Positions 34,789-43,577 of a DNA stretch of 64,000 bases are shown here, one piece after another. The notes below the pieces were generated by a model that saw only the letters and a program-made list of their open reading frames with translations, did not search any database and was not told the origin of the DNA. Origin of the DNA: Parabacteroides sp. (GTDB taxonomy: Bacteria; Bacteroidota; Bacteroidia; Bacteroidales; Tannerellaceae); the NCBI GenBank assembly GCA_017937385.1, contig JAGBDR010000016.1, forward strand, positions 1 to 64,000, read 5' to 3'. Both the position numbers and the translations under genes were made by a program. Position 1 is the stretch's first letter, and every line of letters starts with the position of its first letter.

Positions 34789-35277
34789 ATGAAAATAAAA
34801 TTGCGAACCCAATGGTTGTTACCGCTTTTCCTGTTGGTTGTTTGGATCGGCACAAACTCTTGTAAAGAGGCAGAAAGCGGAAAGATGAGCGTTTCTAAAT
34901 TACAAGTCGGCAGTTGTTCCCACACATTGAAATCGGACAGCTCGTATCCGGAAGAAGAATTCAGATTTGAAAAGATCAATGACTATTCCTATCGATTCGT
35001 GCATAAGAACTTATTGCTGGCTTGTGATGTGGATGCCTGCAAGATTGAAATCGCAGAAGACAAGGACGGTTTTATCATATACGAATCTTCAGAGCCAGGA
35101 ATGGCGGATTGCCTTTGTCCCAAAGACATATCCTACGTCATCAACAGTACGGAAAAAATTTCCGGTTGTACCATTACGGTTTATCATAACAAGTTTTTCT
35201 GTTACACTGGAATCATTACTAAAGGAGAATGTGTATTATGTTGCGGAACCATTATGTTTGCATTGCATAATATATAA
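34789..35277 (+). CDS. Cysteine-rich small lipoprotein, cassette member 5
   Basis: About 162 residues. Three in-frame ATGs lie close together (34777, 34783, 34789). I choose the third because MKIKLRTQWLLPLFLLVVW then aligns with the other leaders and follows GGAG. Lipobox TNSC gives about Cys25. The mature part has some ten cysteines (GSCSH, ACDVDAC, DCLCP, SGC, FFCY, GECVLCCG), unlike the others, suggesting several disulfides or metal binding. It ends the array, and a 176-bp regulatory gap to the ATPase gene follows. No family recognised. Confidence 0.75.
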   Translation: MKIKLRTQWLLPLFLLVVWIGTNSCKEAESGKMSVSKLQVGSCSHTLKSDSSYPEEEFRFEKINDYSYRFVHKNLLLACDVDACKIEIAEDKDGFIIYESSEPGMADCLCPKDISYVINSTEKISGCTITVYHNKFFCYTGIITKGECVLCCGTIMFALHNI

Positions 35278-35357
35278 AAGGGAAAAAGCGAGGCTGTATC
35301 GTAAAAAAACATACGATTCTTTTAAAACGTTGTTATTCTCTCAAAGATTATAGCATA

Positions 35358-35414
35358 ATTGCACGGTTTATCATGCAATTTTTAGTGAAAACTGCACGGT
35401 CTGCCATGCAATTT
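35358..35414. promoter_or_regulatory. Paired operator-like repeats before the AAA ATPase gene
   Basis: Two 24-bp direct repeats (35358-35381 and 35391-35414) match at 20 positions. Each shows TGCACGGT, then CATGCAATTT, with inverted TGCA half-sites. Start-to-start spacing is 33 bp, about three helical turns, so a dimeric regulator could sit on one face. The second copy ends 3 bp before the -7 box. Confidence 0.6.
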
Positions 35415-35417
35415 CGC

Positions 35418-35425
35418 TATATTTG
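35418..35425 (+). promoter_or_regulatory. -7 promoter box for the AAA ATPase gene
   Basis: TATATTTG fits TAnnTTTG and lies 28 bp before the ATG at 35454. The repeats at 35358-35414 cover the -33 region. Confidence 0.6.
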
Positions 35426-35453
35426 TCGTTATAATAGCCTAAATGATCACTAA

Positions 35454-36627
35454 ATGCAAAACTTATACAGAAATTTCCGTCTTCAACTGGAACTGACATC
35501 TACCGATTTCATCCGTTTCCTGCATGACCAAATTGTTGGGGAAAGCAGATTGATAGCTATTGTTGGTTCAAGAGGGGTCGGCAAAACAACGTTATTACTC
35601 CAACACATCAAAAAGTACGAAAATCCGGAAGAGGTGCTTTATGTAACTGCTGATGACTTCTATTTCACCCGTCATCGGCTTTTCGATTTTAGCCTATCAG
35701 TTCTATACACAAGGAGGGAAGAAACTTTTCATAGATGAAATACACAAATACAAAGGATGGTCTACCGAAATCAAAAACATCTATGACCAAATACCCGGGC
35801 TTCGTATCGTTTACACAGGCTCGTCTATCCTGGATTTAGAAAAAGGCGGTGCTGATTTGAGCCGAAGAAAAGTCGAATACAACCTACCCGGCCTCTCTTT
35901 CCGAGAATACATCAATCTCACCCAAGGATGGCAGTTGTCGGCCTATTCGTTATCCGACATAATTGCCGGGAAAGTGCAGTTCCCATACGAAAAAGAACGT
36001 CCGCTTAAACTGTTCAAAAACTATCTGCAAGCGGGTTATTACCCTTTTTCCCAAGAGACAGAATACCGCATGCGATTAAGCAGTGTCGTGAAACTGATGG
36101 TAGAAACAGATATTCCCCAATTTGCCGAAATGAATGTAGCATCGGCTTTCAAGTTGAAAAAGTTACTGTATGCACTGGCCCAAAGCGTTCCATTTAAACC
36201 CAATTACACCCGATTGGAACGCGACCTGGAAATCAGCCGGAACGCACTACCCGACTATCTGCTCTACTTGGAAAAAGCTGGACTTATCAACCTGCTTCGA
36301 GAAAAAGCAAGCGGCATGAAAGTATTGGAAAAGATCGACAAAATCTATCTTAACAATACCGATATCGCTTATTTGCTATCCGACACAACTCCGGACATTG
36401 GTAATGTCCGGGAAACCGTTTTCTTTGCCTGGATGCGTGTAGGACATTTCATCACCGCATCGCCGGTCAGCGATTTTGAAATTGACGGGTGCACGTTCGA
36501 AGTCGGCGGACGAAACAAAAAGCAGGCGCAAATAAAAAAGGCAGCCGAAGGATATATCGTAAAGGATGACATCGAATATGCCTATCGGAACGAAATCCCG
36601 TTATGGATGTTTGGTTTCGTTTATTAA
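35454..36627 (+). pseudogene. AAA ATPase with DUF4143-type C-terminus, frameshifted
   Basis: Two overlapping frames together make one ATPase. The first (from 35454) carries Walker A, VGSRGVGKTTLLL, and runs to ADDFYFTRHRLFDF. The second continues with AYQFYTQGGKKLFIDEIHKY, including the Walker B, then IVYTGSSILDLEKG, the DUF4143 region and a nuclease-like end (GCTFEVGGRNKKQAQI). Removing one T from the TTTT at 35687-35690 restores DLAYQFYTQGG. The break is therefore a single-base insertion in a short homopolymer. These ATPases are common accessory genes of gut Bacteroidales, with no settled role. This could be a true pseudogene, a sequencing slip or a slippage-corrected gene. The intact length would be about 390 residues. 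The 164-bp convergent gap to hipA (36628-36791) contains nothing I can name. Confidence 0.85.
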
Positions 36628-36791
36628 TGAAACAGGGGAATTCAGGGTTGATTTTTCACTCAACCATGTTTACGCATCATTATCGAAGTTCATGCCGATT
36701 TTAAATAAGGTCCGTGTATCTGGACAAACGGGAAAGCGGTCTTGCATGTACCGGTCGAGAAGTGACGGATGTTTACATTCGACGGCAAGAC

Positions 36792-37919
36792 TCACTTTCG
36801 GATGTCATAACGGGTCAGTTCCGCGCAGCCGGAACAGACCTCTTCGATAATCTCATTGCATCTGTTTTCAGATAATTTGATTTTGGTGCCGACAGCGATA
36901 AAGTCTGTCAGGCACGGATGCCCCGTACCGTTGACGGAAGTTGCGTGTTCGCCGTTATATCCCTCCGTGCAAAGGGTGAGGTCATAAGCCGGGGCAAGCC
37001 TCCATCGCCACACGCCGGCATCGCTATCTTTGACGACGTAAAAGCTGAAGTTCTTACAATGGTCATCCTTGTTGTCGGTAAGATAATTGAATAGCATCCG
37101 GCGATACATTTGCTCCACATCATGGCGGCTCTGAGTTATGTATCCGGTCAGCGCAAGTAGATTGGAATAATCCAGGAATGGTTCGTGAAGCGATAAGCAT
37201 AACAATCCACCGGCCGTTGCAGTATGGAGGCGATTGCCGTCACTGTCGATGTCGAACCTTCTTGATGCGAAATATCGCCCCTTGACGAGCCGAAAGTCAG
37301 GCACGGCAATCCCGCACTTTCGGGCTGTTTCATTATAATAGTATTCCTGTACACCTATATCAGCCGGATCGTAGATGTGGCGAAACTTGATCATCCAATG
37401 TCCTTCGGTATCTGAATACACGGCTTTGGGCCTTGCTCCTCCACTGTTTCCGCTATTATACAGCAAAAAGCCGGCATCGGTGTCTTGTTGTTCTTTCAAA
37501 ACTTCAAGCGCAATTTCCTGGAGTCTGTCAAAATCGGTTATAGGTTCTTCTTGGTCAAGATGGATGGATGGAGAGTAAGTGAGTGCTCCCATACCGTTGC
37601 CGCCTACTATGGCGAGACGGTCCAGGGACGACAAGTCTGAATCGTTTATACCTTTACGCAACAAGGTTTTGTGAAGAAGGTAACGCCCGTACCCGTCCGG
37701 AAGGCTGTCTTCAAAAACACCGAAATTGCCATAAAACGGTTGTGGTTTGGCAACAAAAATACCTGGCTTTAACGGTAGTTCAAGCGGTGAGATACTGAAC
37801 CCGTCAGCAATCCACGACTTGTCATATTCAAAGACATTCAAGCGATTGTCGAGCGTAAGTGACAAAAAGCCGACTGTACGTCCACGAAACATAACTTTCA
37901 ATTTGCCGGTCTTTTTCAT
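36792..37919 (-). CDS. hipA: HipA-family serine/threonine kinase toxin
   Basis: A 375-residue toxin kinase. An N-terminal HipA-couple domain (about 1-105: VMFRGRTVGFLSL, GVFEDSLPDGYGRYLL) precedes the kinase core, with the GNSGGARPKAVYSD loop (about 156-172), catalytic NKDDHCKN (Asp286) and metal-binding APAYDLTLC (Asp313). In E. coli HipA phosphorylates GltX and induces persistence; targets of Bacteroidetes forms are less known. Its ATG overlaps the end of the hipB-like gene by 4 bp, giving coupled antitoxin-first translation, the standard order. Confidence 0.9.
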   Translation of the reverse strand: MKKTGKLKVMFRGRTVGFLSLTLDNRLNVFEYDKSWIADGFSISPLELPLKPGIFVAKPQPFYGNFGVFEDSLPDGYGRYLLHKTLLRKGINDSDLSSLDRLAIVGGNGMGALTYSPSIHLDQEEPITDFDRLQEIALEVLKEQQDTDAGFLLYNSGNSGGARPKAVYSDTEGHWMIKFRHIYDPADIGVQEYYYNETARKCGIAVPDFRLVKGRYFASRRFDIDSDGNRLHTATAGGLLCLSLHEPFLDYSNLLALTGYITQSRHDVEQMYRRMLFNYLTDNKDDHCKNFSFYVVKDSDAGVWRWRLAPAYDLTLCTEGYNGEHATSVNGTGHPCLTDFIAVGTKIKLSENRCNEIIEEVCSGCAELTRYDIRK

Positions 37920-38275
37920 TTGTTCTTATTTTTAACGTATGCTCTTTTGTCGCCGCTTTTTTGTCGAATCAGATCGAGTTCTTCCATCGTGTCGAACTTG
38001 GATGCTGCGAACAGATGCTTTATTTCGGAGGTATATCCCAAAGCCATTGCCAACTTGACTAGCGATTCGAACGCAATCAGCCCTTTTTGCTCAAAGCGGG
38101 CGACGGTAGACAAAGGCACGCCTGATAGCTCGGATATACGCTTCCGGGTGATATTCTTCTCCACACGACGCTTCCGGAATTCCTCCGCTACCAGTCGTGT
38201 TATGTCATCAGAATTATCAAGCGTATAACCATCCAATACAGATAACAGATTGTTATTATTTGCATCTATACTCAT
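37916..38275 (-). CDS. hipB: HipB-like XRE-family antitoxin/repressor
   Basis: 119 residues from the ATG at 38275. A -7 box at 38297-38304 lies 21 bp upstream, while the alternative ATGs at 38287 and 38350 are too close to it or above it. The helix-turn-helix is at about 40-90 (ITRKRISELSGVPLSTVARF, EQKGLIAFESLVKLAMALGY). A basic C-terminal tail follows (QKSGDKRAYVKNKNK). It should bind its own promoter and neutralise the HipA kinase. Confidence 0.88.
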   Translation of the reverse strand: MSIDANNNNLLSVLDGYTLDNSDDITRLVAEEFRKRRVEKNITRKRISELSGVPLSTVARFEQKGLIAFESLVKLAMALGYTSEIKHLFAASKFDTMEELDLIRQKSGDKRAYVKNKNK

Positions 38276-38296
38276 AATACTACCCATATTGTGATA

Positions 38297-38304
38297 CAAA
38301 GATA
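38297..38304 (-). promoter_or_regulatory. -7 promoter box for hipBA
   Basis: TATCTTTG on the minus strand fits TAnnTTTG, 21 bp before the ATG at 38275. Confidence 0.55.
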
Positions 38305-38354
38305 ACCTTTTATCCCAAGAGAAACAAATCTGCGAAAACGCTATATACAAAATA

Positions 38355-38391
38355 GTGTGTCAGAAGACACCTGCGGTACCTTCTGACACAC
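38355..38391. terminator. Palindrome between the S46 peptidase and hipBA
   Basis: GTGTGTCAGAAG (38355-38366) pairs with CTTCTGACACAC (38380-38391), with an imperfect inner stem. It lies just after the S46 stop and before the hipB promoter. It resembles the REP-like units in form but not in core sequence. A terminator is the likely role. Confidence 0.55.
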
Positions 38392-38427
38392 TGCTCTGCT
38401 TGATGATCCGAATCCGTTCGTCCCGAA

Positions 38428-40560
38428 TTATTTCACCAATTTCAATTCATTAATCAAACGCGGGCATTTTCCCCACTTGTCGATCATAAACAGCACGTAG
38501 CGGATATCGACGCTGATTGTGCGCTGCAATTCCGGTTCGAAGGCGATGTCGCCGCTCATGGCTTCCCAGTTGCCGTCGAAAGCGAGGCCGATCAGACGGG
38601 CGTTCTTGTCGAACACAGGGCTGCCGGAATTTCCGCCGGTGATGTCGTTGTTGGAAAGGAAGCAAAGCTGCAACTGTCCGTCCGGGTTGGCATACGGTCC
38701 GAAGTCTTTGCTGCGGATCAGGTCGAGGATCTCCGGTTGAACCCAGAACTCGTCGCTTTCGGGGTTTTCCTTTTCGAAGATGCCTTTCTCGGTCGTATAG
38801 TAGTTGTACCACGCCGCATCGTACGGACGGTAACCGCCGATGGAGCCGTAGCTCACACGCATCGTGAAGTTGGCATCCGAAGCGAGCGCCTTGTCCGGAT
38901 ACATCTCTTTCAAGCCGGCGAAATAGAGGCGTTCGCCTTTGGCGATATCGTAATAGGAATCACCTGTGAGCTGCTGCAGTTCGAAGAGGGAGATCAGGAC
39001 GGAGAGGCTCAATTCGGCAGCCGGGTCTTTCTTCAGTTTCGCATATTTCTTCGGGTCTTTCAGCATGGCGGCAACCTGGTCGTAAGACAGGATAGAGGTC
39101 TTCTTGAAGACATCGGCGGCATATTTCTCATAGTCGCCTTTGTATTTCTTGTCCACCTTCTTGTAGATATCCGGAAGATTCCCGGCCGGAACCCGTTCCT
39201 TCACGATCTTCATCATGGCAGCCAGCACCTTCTGGTCGAGGCTTGCGTCGTAGTCTTTGAAGAAGCCTTTGATACCGCCTTCGAGGATCAGGTCGATCTC
39301 TTCCGGAGTCGCACCTTTCACATCCACGCTTTGGATCATGCGGGCCAGTTTCACGATTTCGGCACCGCCTAAGAAAGCTTCGCCCAGGTAGGTGGAGATT
39401 TTCTTGTATTCACCGGAAGTCGTATATCCTTTTTCCAGCAGGTTCAGCACATCGCCATACACCTCTTTACGCTTTGCATCCTGTGCTACCCAGGCGGCAA
39501 AAGCGGCTTCCTCTTCCCGCTTGCGGTCGATCACTTTCAGGTTGGCAAGCCCTTTGTTCATACCGATCGAGTTTTTCCAGTAGTTGGAGCTGCCGGCATA
39601 CTTGGATGCGTATTTGATACGTACTTCGTCGCTCTTCAGCATCGCTTCTTTCCAGATTTCCTGTTTGATGCCGCGCACTTCGATACGCGGTTTGTTGCTA
39701 TCCTCGATACGTTGCTGTACGCCCCATGAGCAAAGATAGCGGTCCGTGCTGCCGGGGAAACCGATCGTCATCGCGTAGTCCTTGTCCTGATAACCCTGCA
39801 AAGAAACTTCGGCTACGTATTTCGGCTGATACGGTTTGTTGTCCTTGCTGTAGGCTGCCGGCTTGTTGTCGGCTCCGGCATATACGCGGAACACGGAGAA
39901 GTCTCCCGTATGGCGCGGCCACATCCAGTTGTCCGTATCGCCTCCGAACTTGCCGATCGAGCTGGGCGGAGCGAACACCATGCGGACGTCGTTGAAGACA
40001 TCATAGACGATCAGGAAATATTTGTTGTTATTATAGAAAGGTACAACATCGGCCGACTGGAACTCCGTGTTTCCCACAGAATCGGCCAGCGCCTGCCCGA
40101 TTGAATCGGCTGCCGCCAAGCGCAGATGCTCTTCCTGGATCGAGGCGATCTGTGAGTTGATACGGTCGCTCACATCCACCGTTTCGCGCAGGTAACGGAC
40201 TGTCAGGCCCGGAACCGGCAACTCTTCTTCCTTACTCTGGGAAACGAAACCGTCTTTCAGGTAATCGTGTTCCACACTGCTCAGCTGCTGGATCGAACCG
40301 AAACCGCAATGGTGGTTGGTGAAGATCAACCCTTCGTTTGAAACGGTAATACCGGTACAACCTCCTCCGAAGATCACAACGGCATTGGCCACACAAGGGT
40401 CGGTCTCATTATACAACTGTTCGTAAGACGGAGTAAATCCCAACTCCTTCATCCTCGCCAGGTTTTGTTTGTTCAACTCTTTCAGCACCCACATGCCCTC
40501 ATCGGCAAACACTTGGCCTGAAGCAACGAGAAGCAGCAACACTGCCCACAACTTCTTCAT
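38428..40560 (-). CDS. S46-family dipeptidyl-peptidase (DPP7-like)
   Basis: 710 residues from the ATG at 40560, chosen because MKKLWAVLLLLVASGQVFA is a normal signal peptide and an upstream ATG would overlap the DUF389 gene. Serine-protease elements: His84 in TNHHCGFGSIQ, and Ser645 in GGNSGSPVFDKN. The residue 18 after the Ser is Gly663 (LAFDGNW). In the family, Gly here marks DPP7 (hydrophobic P1), while Arg marks DPP11 (acidic P1). It acts in the periplasm, releasing dipeptides from oligopeptides. It is probably transcribed with the DUF389 gene 19 bp upstream; no -7 box is seen in between. Confidence 0.92.
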   Translation of the reverse strand: MKKLWAVLLLLVASGQVFADEGMWVLKELNKQNLARMKELGFTPSYEQLYNETDPCVANAVVIFGGGCTGITVSNEGLIFTNHHCGFGSIQQLSSVEHDYLKDGFVSQSKEEELPVPGLTVRYLRETVDVSDRINSQIASIQEEHLRLAAADSIGQALADSVGNTEFQSADVVPFYNNNKYFLIVYDVFNDVRMVFAPPSSIGKFGGDTDNWMWPRHTGDFSVFRVYAGADNKPAAYSKDNKPYQPKYVAEVSLQGYQDKDYAMTIGFPGSTDRYLCSWGVQQRIEDSNKPRIEVRGIKQEIWKEAMLKSDEVRIKYASKYAGSSNYWKNSIGMNKGLANLKVIDRKREEEAAFAAWVAQDAKRKEVYGDVLNLLEKGYTTSGEYKKISTYLGEAFLGGAEIVKLARMIQSVDVKGATPEEIDLILEGGIKGFFKDYDASLDQKVLAAMMKIVKERVPAGNLPDIYKKVDKKYKGDYEKYAADVFKKTSILSYDQVAAMLKDPKKYAKLKKDPAAELSLSVLISLFELQQLTGDSYYDIAKGERLYFAGLKEMYPDKALASDANFTMRVSYGSIGGYRPYDAAWYNYYTTEKGIFEKENPESDEFWVQPEILDLIRSKDFGPYANPDGQLQLCFLSNNDITGGNSGSPVFDKNARLIGLAFDGNWEAMSGDIAFEPELQRTISVDIRYVLFMIDKWGKCPRLINELKLVK

Positions 40561-40579
40561 ACAATTCATTCTTAGTTTG

Positions 40580-41938
40580 TTATTCAATAATTAGTTTTAT
40601 TTTCTTTTGCTCTACGCGCGCGGCAAGCCATTTCCGGATCTTTTCCCGTTCCGCCTCCTGTATTTTTCCCCGGCTCTTCAGGTAAACCAACAAAACGGAA
40701 TCAGGACGTGCGCTATCCATATCCATTAGGCAAGTATGTGCACAGGAGACTTCTTGGATCTGAGGGAAAAGGACTTTCATCTCCGGCATCAGTTCGGAGG
40801 AAAGATGATAATGGCTTTGATATCGGTTCAGGTCGCGCTTCAGCGAGTCGATCTGCAGGGCTTGCGCCCGGAGGACCTCTTCGTTGTTCTTATACAGGTC
40901 TTGCATCAACAGGCTTTTCAGCTCGTTGATATCGGTAGCTTCCTGTCCGAACCCCTGTTGTACGACTAAGTCGACATGCTTCAGTCCGTATTTCGACATC
41001 TTGGCACGGGCATTCGCGATCACCGTTTCCGGAACGGTCTCGCCGATCAGGACGACTTTCACCTCTTTCTTGTCATGGGTGTCTGTCACCGTCTTGCTCA
41101 ATATCTGCGTGTTCGGGAAACTCAATTCATCCGCCACGAACGTCCGCACGCGGTCGTTGAAATAGCTGGCCCGGATCAGGTTGTAACTCAGGAAAAGGCT
41201 CGGTACGATCGTGAAGAAGACGATCACCCCGACATACCGCGTCACGATCTTCTCACGCTGTTTGTCGAGAAAAACTTTCTTCGGATATTTCAACAAGCGG
41301 ACTACCAGATAGGTCGCCAAGCTGATGAACACCGTATTGATGAAATAGAGATAGAACGCGCCGAAGAAATAGTACAGGTTTCCGCTTGCCAGCCCGAATC
41401 CGGCCGTACAAAGCGGCGGCATCAAAGCCGTGGCGATCGCCACGCCGGGAATGACATTCCCTTTGCTCTTGGTCGAACTGGCCACGATCCCGGCCAGACC
41501 GCCGAAGAAAGCGATCAGCACGTCATAGACGGTCGGTTGCGTGCGGGCCAGCAACTCGCTCTGCGCCTCGCTGATCGGCGAGATTAGGAAAAAGAGCGTC
41601 GAAGTGATGACACTGAACACCGTCGCCGTGGCGAAATTGCGGAAAGAACGTTTGATCAGCTCGAAGTCGGAGATACCCAACCCCAAGCCGAACCCCATGA
41701 TAGGACCCATCAGCGGCGAGATCAACATCGCACCGATAATCACAGCCGTCGAATTGGTATTTAGCCCCAACGACGCGACAAAAGTCGCAAAAATCAGAAC
41801 CCAAAGGTTCGTCCCCTTAAACTCAACCCCTTTCTTGACCGATTCGATCGTTTCGAGTTCGTCCTCTTTTTCCTGGCGGACATCGAAATTGCGAACAAAG
41901 AAGTCCCTAACCTGCTTATGCAACAATCCTTTTTCCAT
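40580..41938 (-). CDS. DUF389 (TIGR00341-like) membrane protein
   Basis: 452 residues. A short soluble N-terminus is followed by five or six membrane segments at about 50-270, with the family's NSTAVIIGAMLISPLMGPIM and GFGLGLGISDFELIKRS. A long cytoplasmic or periplasmic C-terminal region (about 275-452) is rich in charged helices (LLMQDLYKNNEEVLRAQALQ). The function of the family is not established. It has its own -7 box and is followed by the S46 peptidase gene. Confidence 0.9.
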   Translation of the reverse strand: MEKGLLHKQVRDFFVRNFDVRQEKEDELETIESVKKGVEFKGTNLWVLIFATFVASLGLNTNSTAVIIGAMLISPLMGPIMGFGLGLGISDFELIKRSFRNFATATVFSVITSTLFFLISPISEAQSELLARTQPTVYDVLIAFFGGLAGIVASSTKSKGNVIPGVAIATALMPPLCTAGFGLASGNLYYFFGAFYLYFINTVFISLATYLVVRLLKYPKKVFLDKQREKIVTRYVGVIVFFTIVPSLFLSYNLIRASYFNDRVRTFVADELSFPNTQILSKTVTDTHDKKEVKVVLIGETVPETVIANARAKMSKYGLKHVDLVVQQGFGQEATDINELKSLLMQDLYKNNEEVLRAQALQIDSLKRDLNRYQSHYHLSSELMPEMKVLFPQIQEVSCAHTCLMDMDSARPDSVLLVYLKSRGKIQEAEREKIRKWLAARVEQKKIKLIIE

Positions 41939-41957
41939 TCTCTTTTCTTCTAAACTG

Positions 41958-41965
41958 CAAAGGTA
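41958..41965 (-). promoter_or_regulatory. -7 promoter box for the DUF389-S46 unit
   Basis: TACCTTTG on the minus strand fits TAnnTTTG, 19 bp before the ATG at 41938. Confidence 0.55.
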
Positions 41966-42011
41966 AAAATACTATCTCGTAATTAAAAATGTCTATTCGG
42001 TATCCGGTTTC

Positions 42012-43520
42012 TCAATTCTTCGGCTTGGCAAACCGCTTCCCGACATAGGGCAACTCGCTAAGCGGCAAGTCGCGCTTGACGACAATCGCCAGGAAGAGCA
42101 GCAGCAAGGCGGTGCGGTAGCCCAAACGGAGGATTTCCGAGTCGATCGTGGGCAACATCCCTGCCCCGTAGAAAACAGCCGTCAGGAGGCCATAGAAGAA
42201 CGCGGACTTCATGTCATACTGAATCGGGAACTTTTTCTGCCCGATCCGATAGGAAAGGACCATCATCAACAAATTGCTGGCAAAAGAGGCCCAGGCACAT
42301 GCCATATACCCGTAGACCGGCGCCAACAGCACAATCGTCAAGATGGTCACCCCGCAGCCGACCGTAGAGAAGTAGGCGCCCCACTGCGTCTGGTCGATCA
42401 GCTTATACCAGAACGACAGGTTGAAATAGATGCCGAAAAACAGTTCGCCCAGCATCACGACCGGCACGACACGCAATCCGGGATAATACTTGGCATCGAC
42501 AAAATATTTCAAAATATCCAAGTAATACATCACGCCTAAGAAGATAACCAGCGAAAAGATAATGAAATACTTCATCGCTTCCGAATAGGCTTTCGTATTG
42601 TCGTCACTCCTATTCTTGGCAAAGATAAAAGGCTCGTAGGCATACCGGAATGCCTGAATAAACATCACCATCACCACCGCGACCTTGAAACAAGCGCCAT
42701 AAATGCCTAACTGGGTCGCCGCATAGCCTTTGTCGTCAAACAGGAAAGGGAACAGGATCTTATCGGCTGTCTGGTTGAAAATCCCGGCAATCCCTAAGAT
42801 CAGGATCGGAAACGAGTATCTCAACATCTGTTTCAGCAGGACAAAACTGGCTTTCTCGCGCAATCCGGGTATCATGTCGGGCACCAACAGCAAGAACGTC
42901 ACCGCCGAAGTCGCCACATTGGCCACAAAGATATACGTCACCTGGTTGCCGGGCATATAAAACCAACCGATCCATCCCGGCGCATGCGCATACAGCCACG
43001 GGCAAACGACCAGAAAGAAGATCACTAATACGATATTCAGGAATATATTCAGCAACTTGATCGCCGCAAAACGGACCGCCTTTCCCTGATACCGGAGGAA
43101 AGCGAACGGGATGCAACAGAAAGCATCCACCGCCACGATCCCGGCCATCATCCCGACATATTCAGGATGTGCCCCGTAGCCCAAGAAGCGGCTGACCGGC
43201 TCCAGCGCACCGAACACCAGCACCACAAACAGGACAGAGGTGAACGCCAAGCTGAACAGCGTCGTCGCATATACCCGCATCGGGAGCCGGATCTCTTTCT
43301 TGTTCATAAACCGGAAAAAGCCGGTTTCCATCCCATAGGTCAAGATCACCATCAGCAAGGCGGTCCAGGCATACAGGTTCGTCACGATCCCAAAATCACT
43401 CTCAGTCGCCAGCACACGTGTATACATCGGTACCAGCATCCAGTTCAGGAACTTCCCGACAATGCTGCTGACGCCATAAATCGCGGTCTCTCCAGCGAGC
43501 CGCTTCATTCCTCCAGACAT
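42012..43520 (-). CDS. Polysaccharide/oligosaccharide flippase (MOP superfamily)
   Basis: A 502-residue integral membrane protein with about 14 hydrophobic helices. It starts with the Wzx-like MKRLAGETAIYGVSSIVGKF and contains LNWMLVPMYTRVLATESDFG and PFIFAKNRSDDNTKAYSEAM, typical of lipid-linked oligosaccharide flippases. It probably moves an O-antigen, capsule or similar unit across the inner membrane. No glycosyltransferases are next to it, so the substrate is open. It follows ruvB by 57 bp of AATTG-type simple repeats and may depend on the ruvB promoter. Confidence 0.87.
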   Translation of the reverse strand: MSGGMKRLAGETAIYGVSSIVGKFLNWMLVPMYTRVLATESDFGIVTNLYAWTALLMVILTYGMETGFFRFMNKKEIRLPMRVYATTLFSLAFTSVLFVVLVFGALEPVSRFLGYGAHPEYVGMMAGIVAVDAFCCIPFAFLRYQGKAVRFAAIKLLNIFLNIVLVIFFLVVCPWLYAHAPGWIGWFYMPGNQVTYIFVANVATSAVTFLLLVPDMIPGLREKASFVLLKQMLRYSFPILILGIAGIFNQTADKILFPFLFDDKGYAATQLGIYGACFKVAVVMVMFIQAFRYAYEPFIFAKNRSDDNTKAYSEAMKYFIIFSLVIFLGVMYYLDILKYFVDAKYYPGLRVVPVVMLGELFFGIYFNLSFWYKLIDQTQWGAYFSTVGCGVTILTIVLLAPVYGYMACAWASFASNLLMMVLSYRIGQKKFPIQYDMKSAFFYGLLTAVFYGAGMLPTIDSEILRLGYRTALLLLFLAIVVKRDLPLSELPYVGKRFAKPKN

Positions 43521-43524
43521 AAGT

Positions 43525-43577
43525 TACAATTAACAATTGACAATTGACAATTCATACACATAATATACAATTAACAA
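43525..43577. repeat. AT-rich tandem ACAATTG/ACAATTA repeats before the flippase gene
   Basis: Units such as ACAATTAACAATTGACAATT recur through the gap between ruvB and the flippase gene. The same unit recurs at 56116-56150 before the C1 peptidase gene. Confidence 0.7.
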
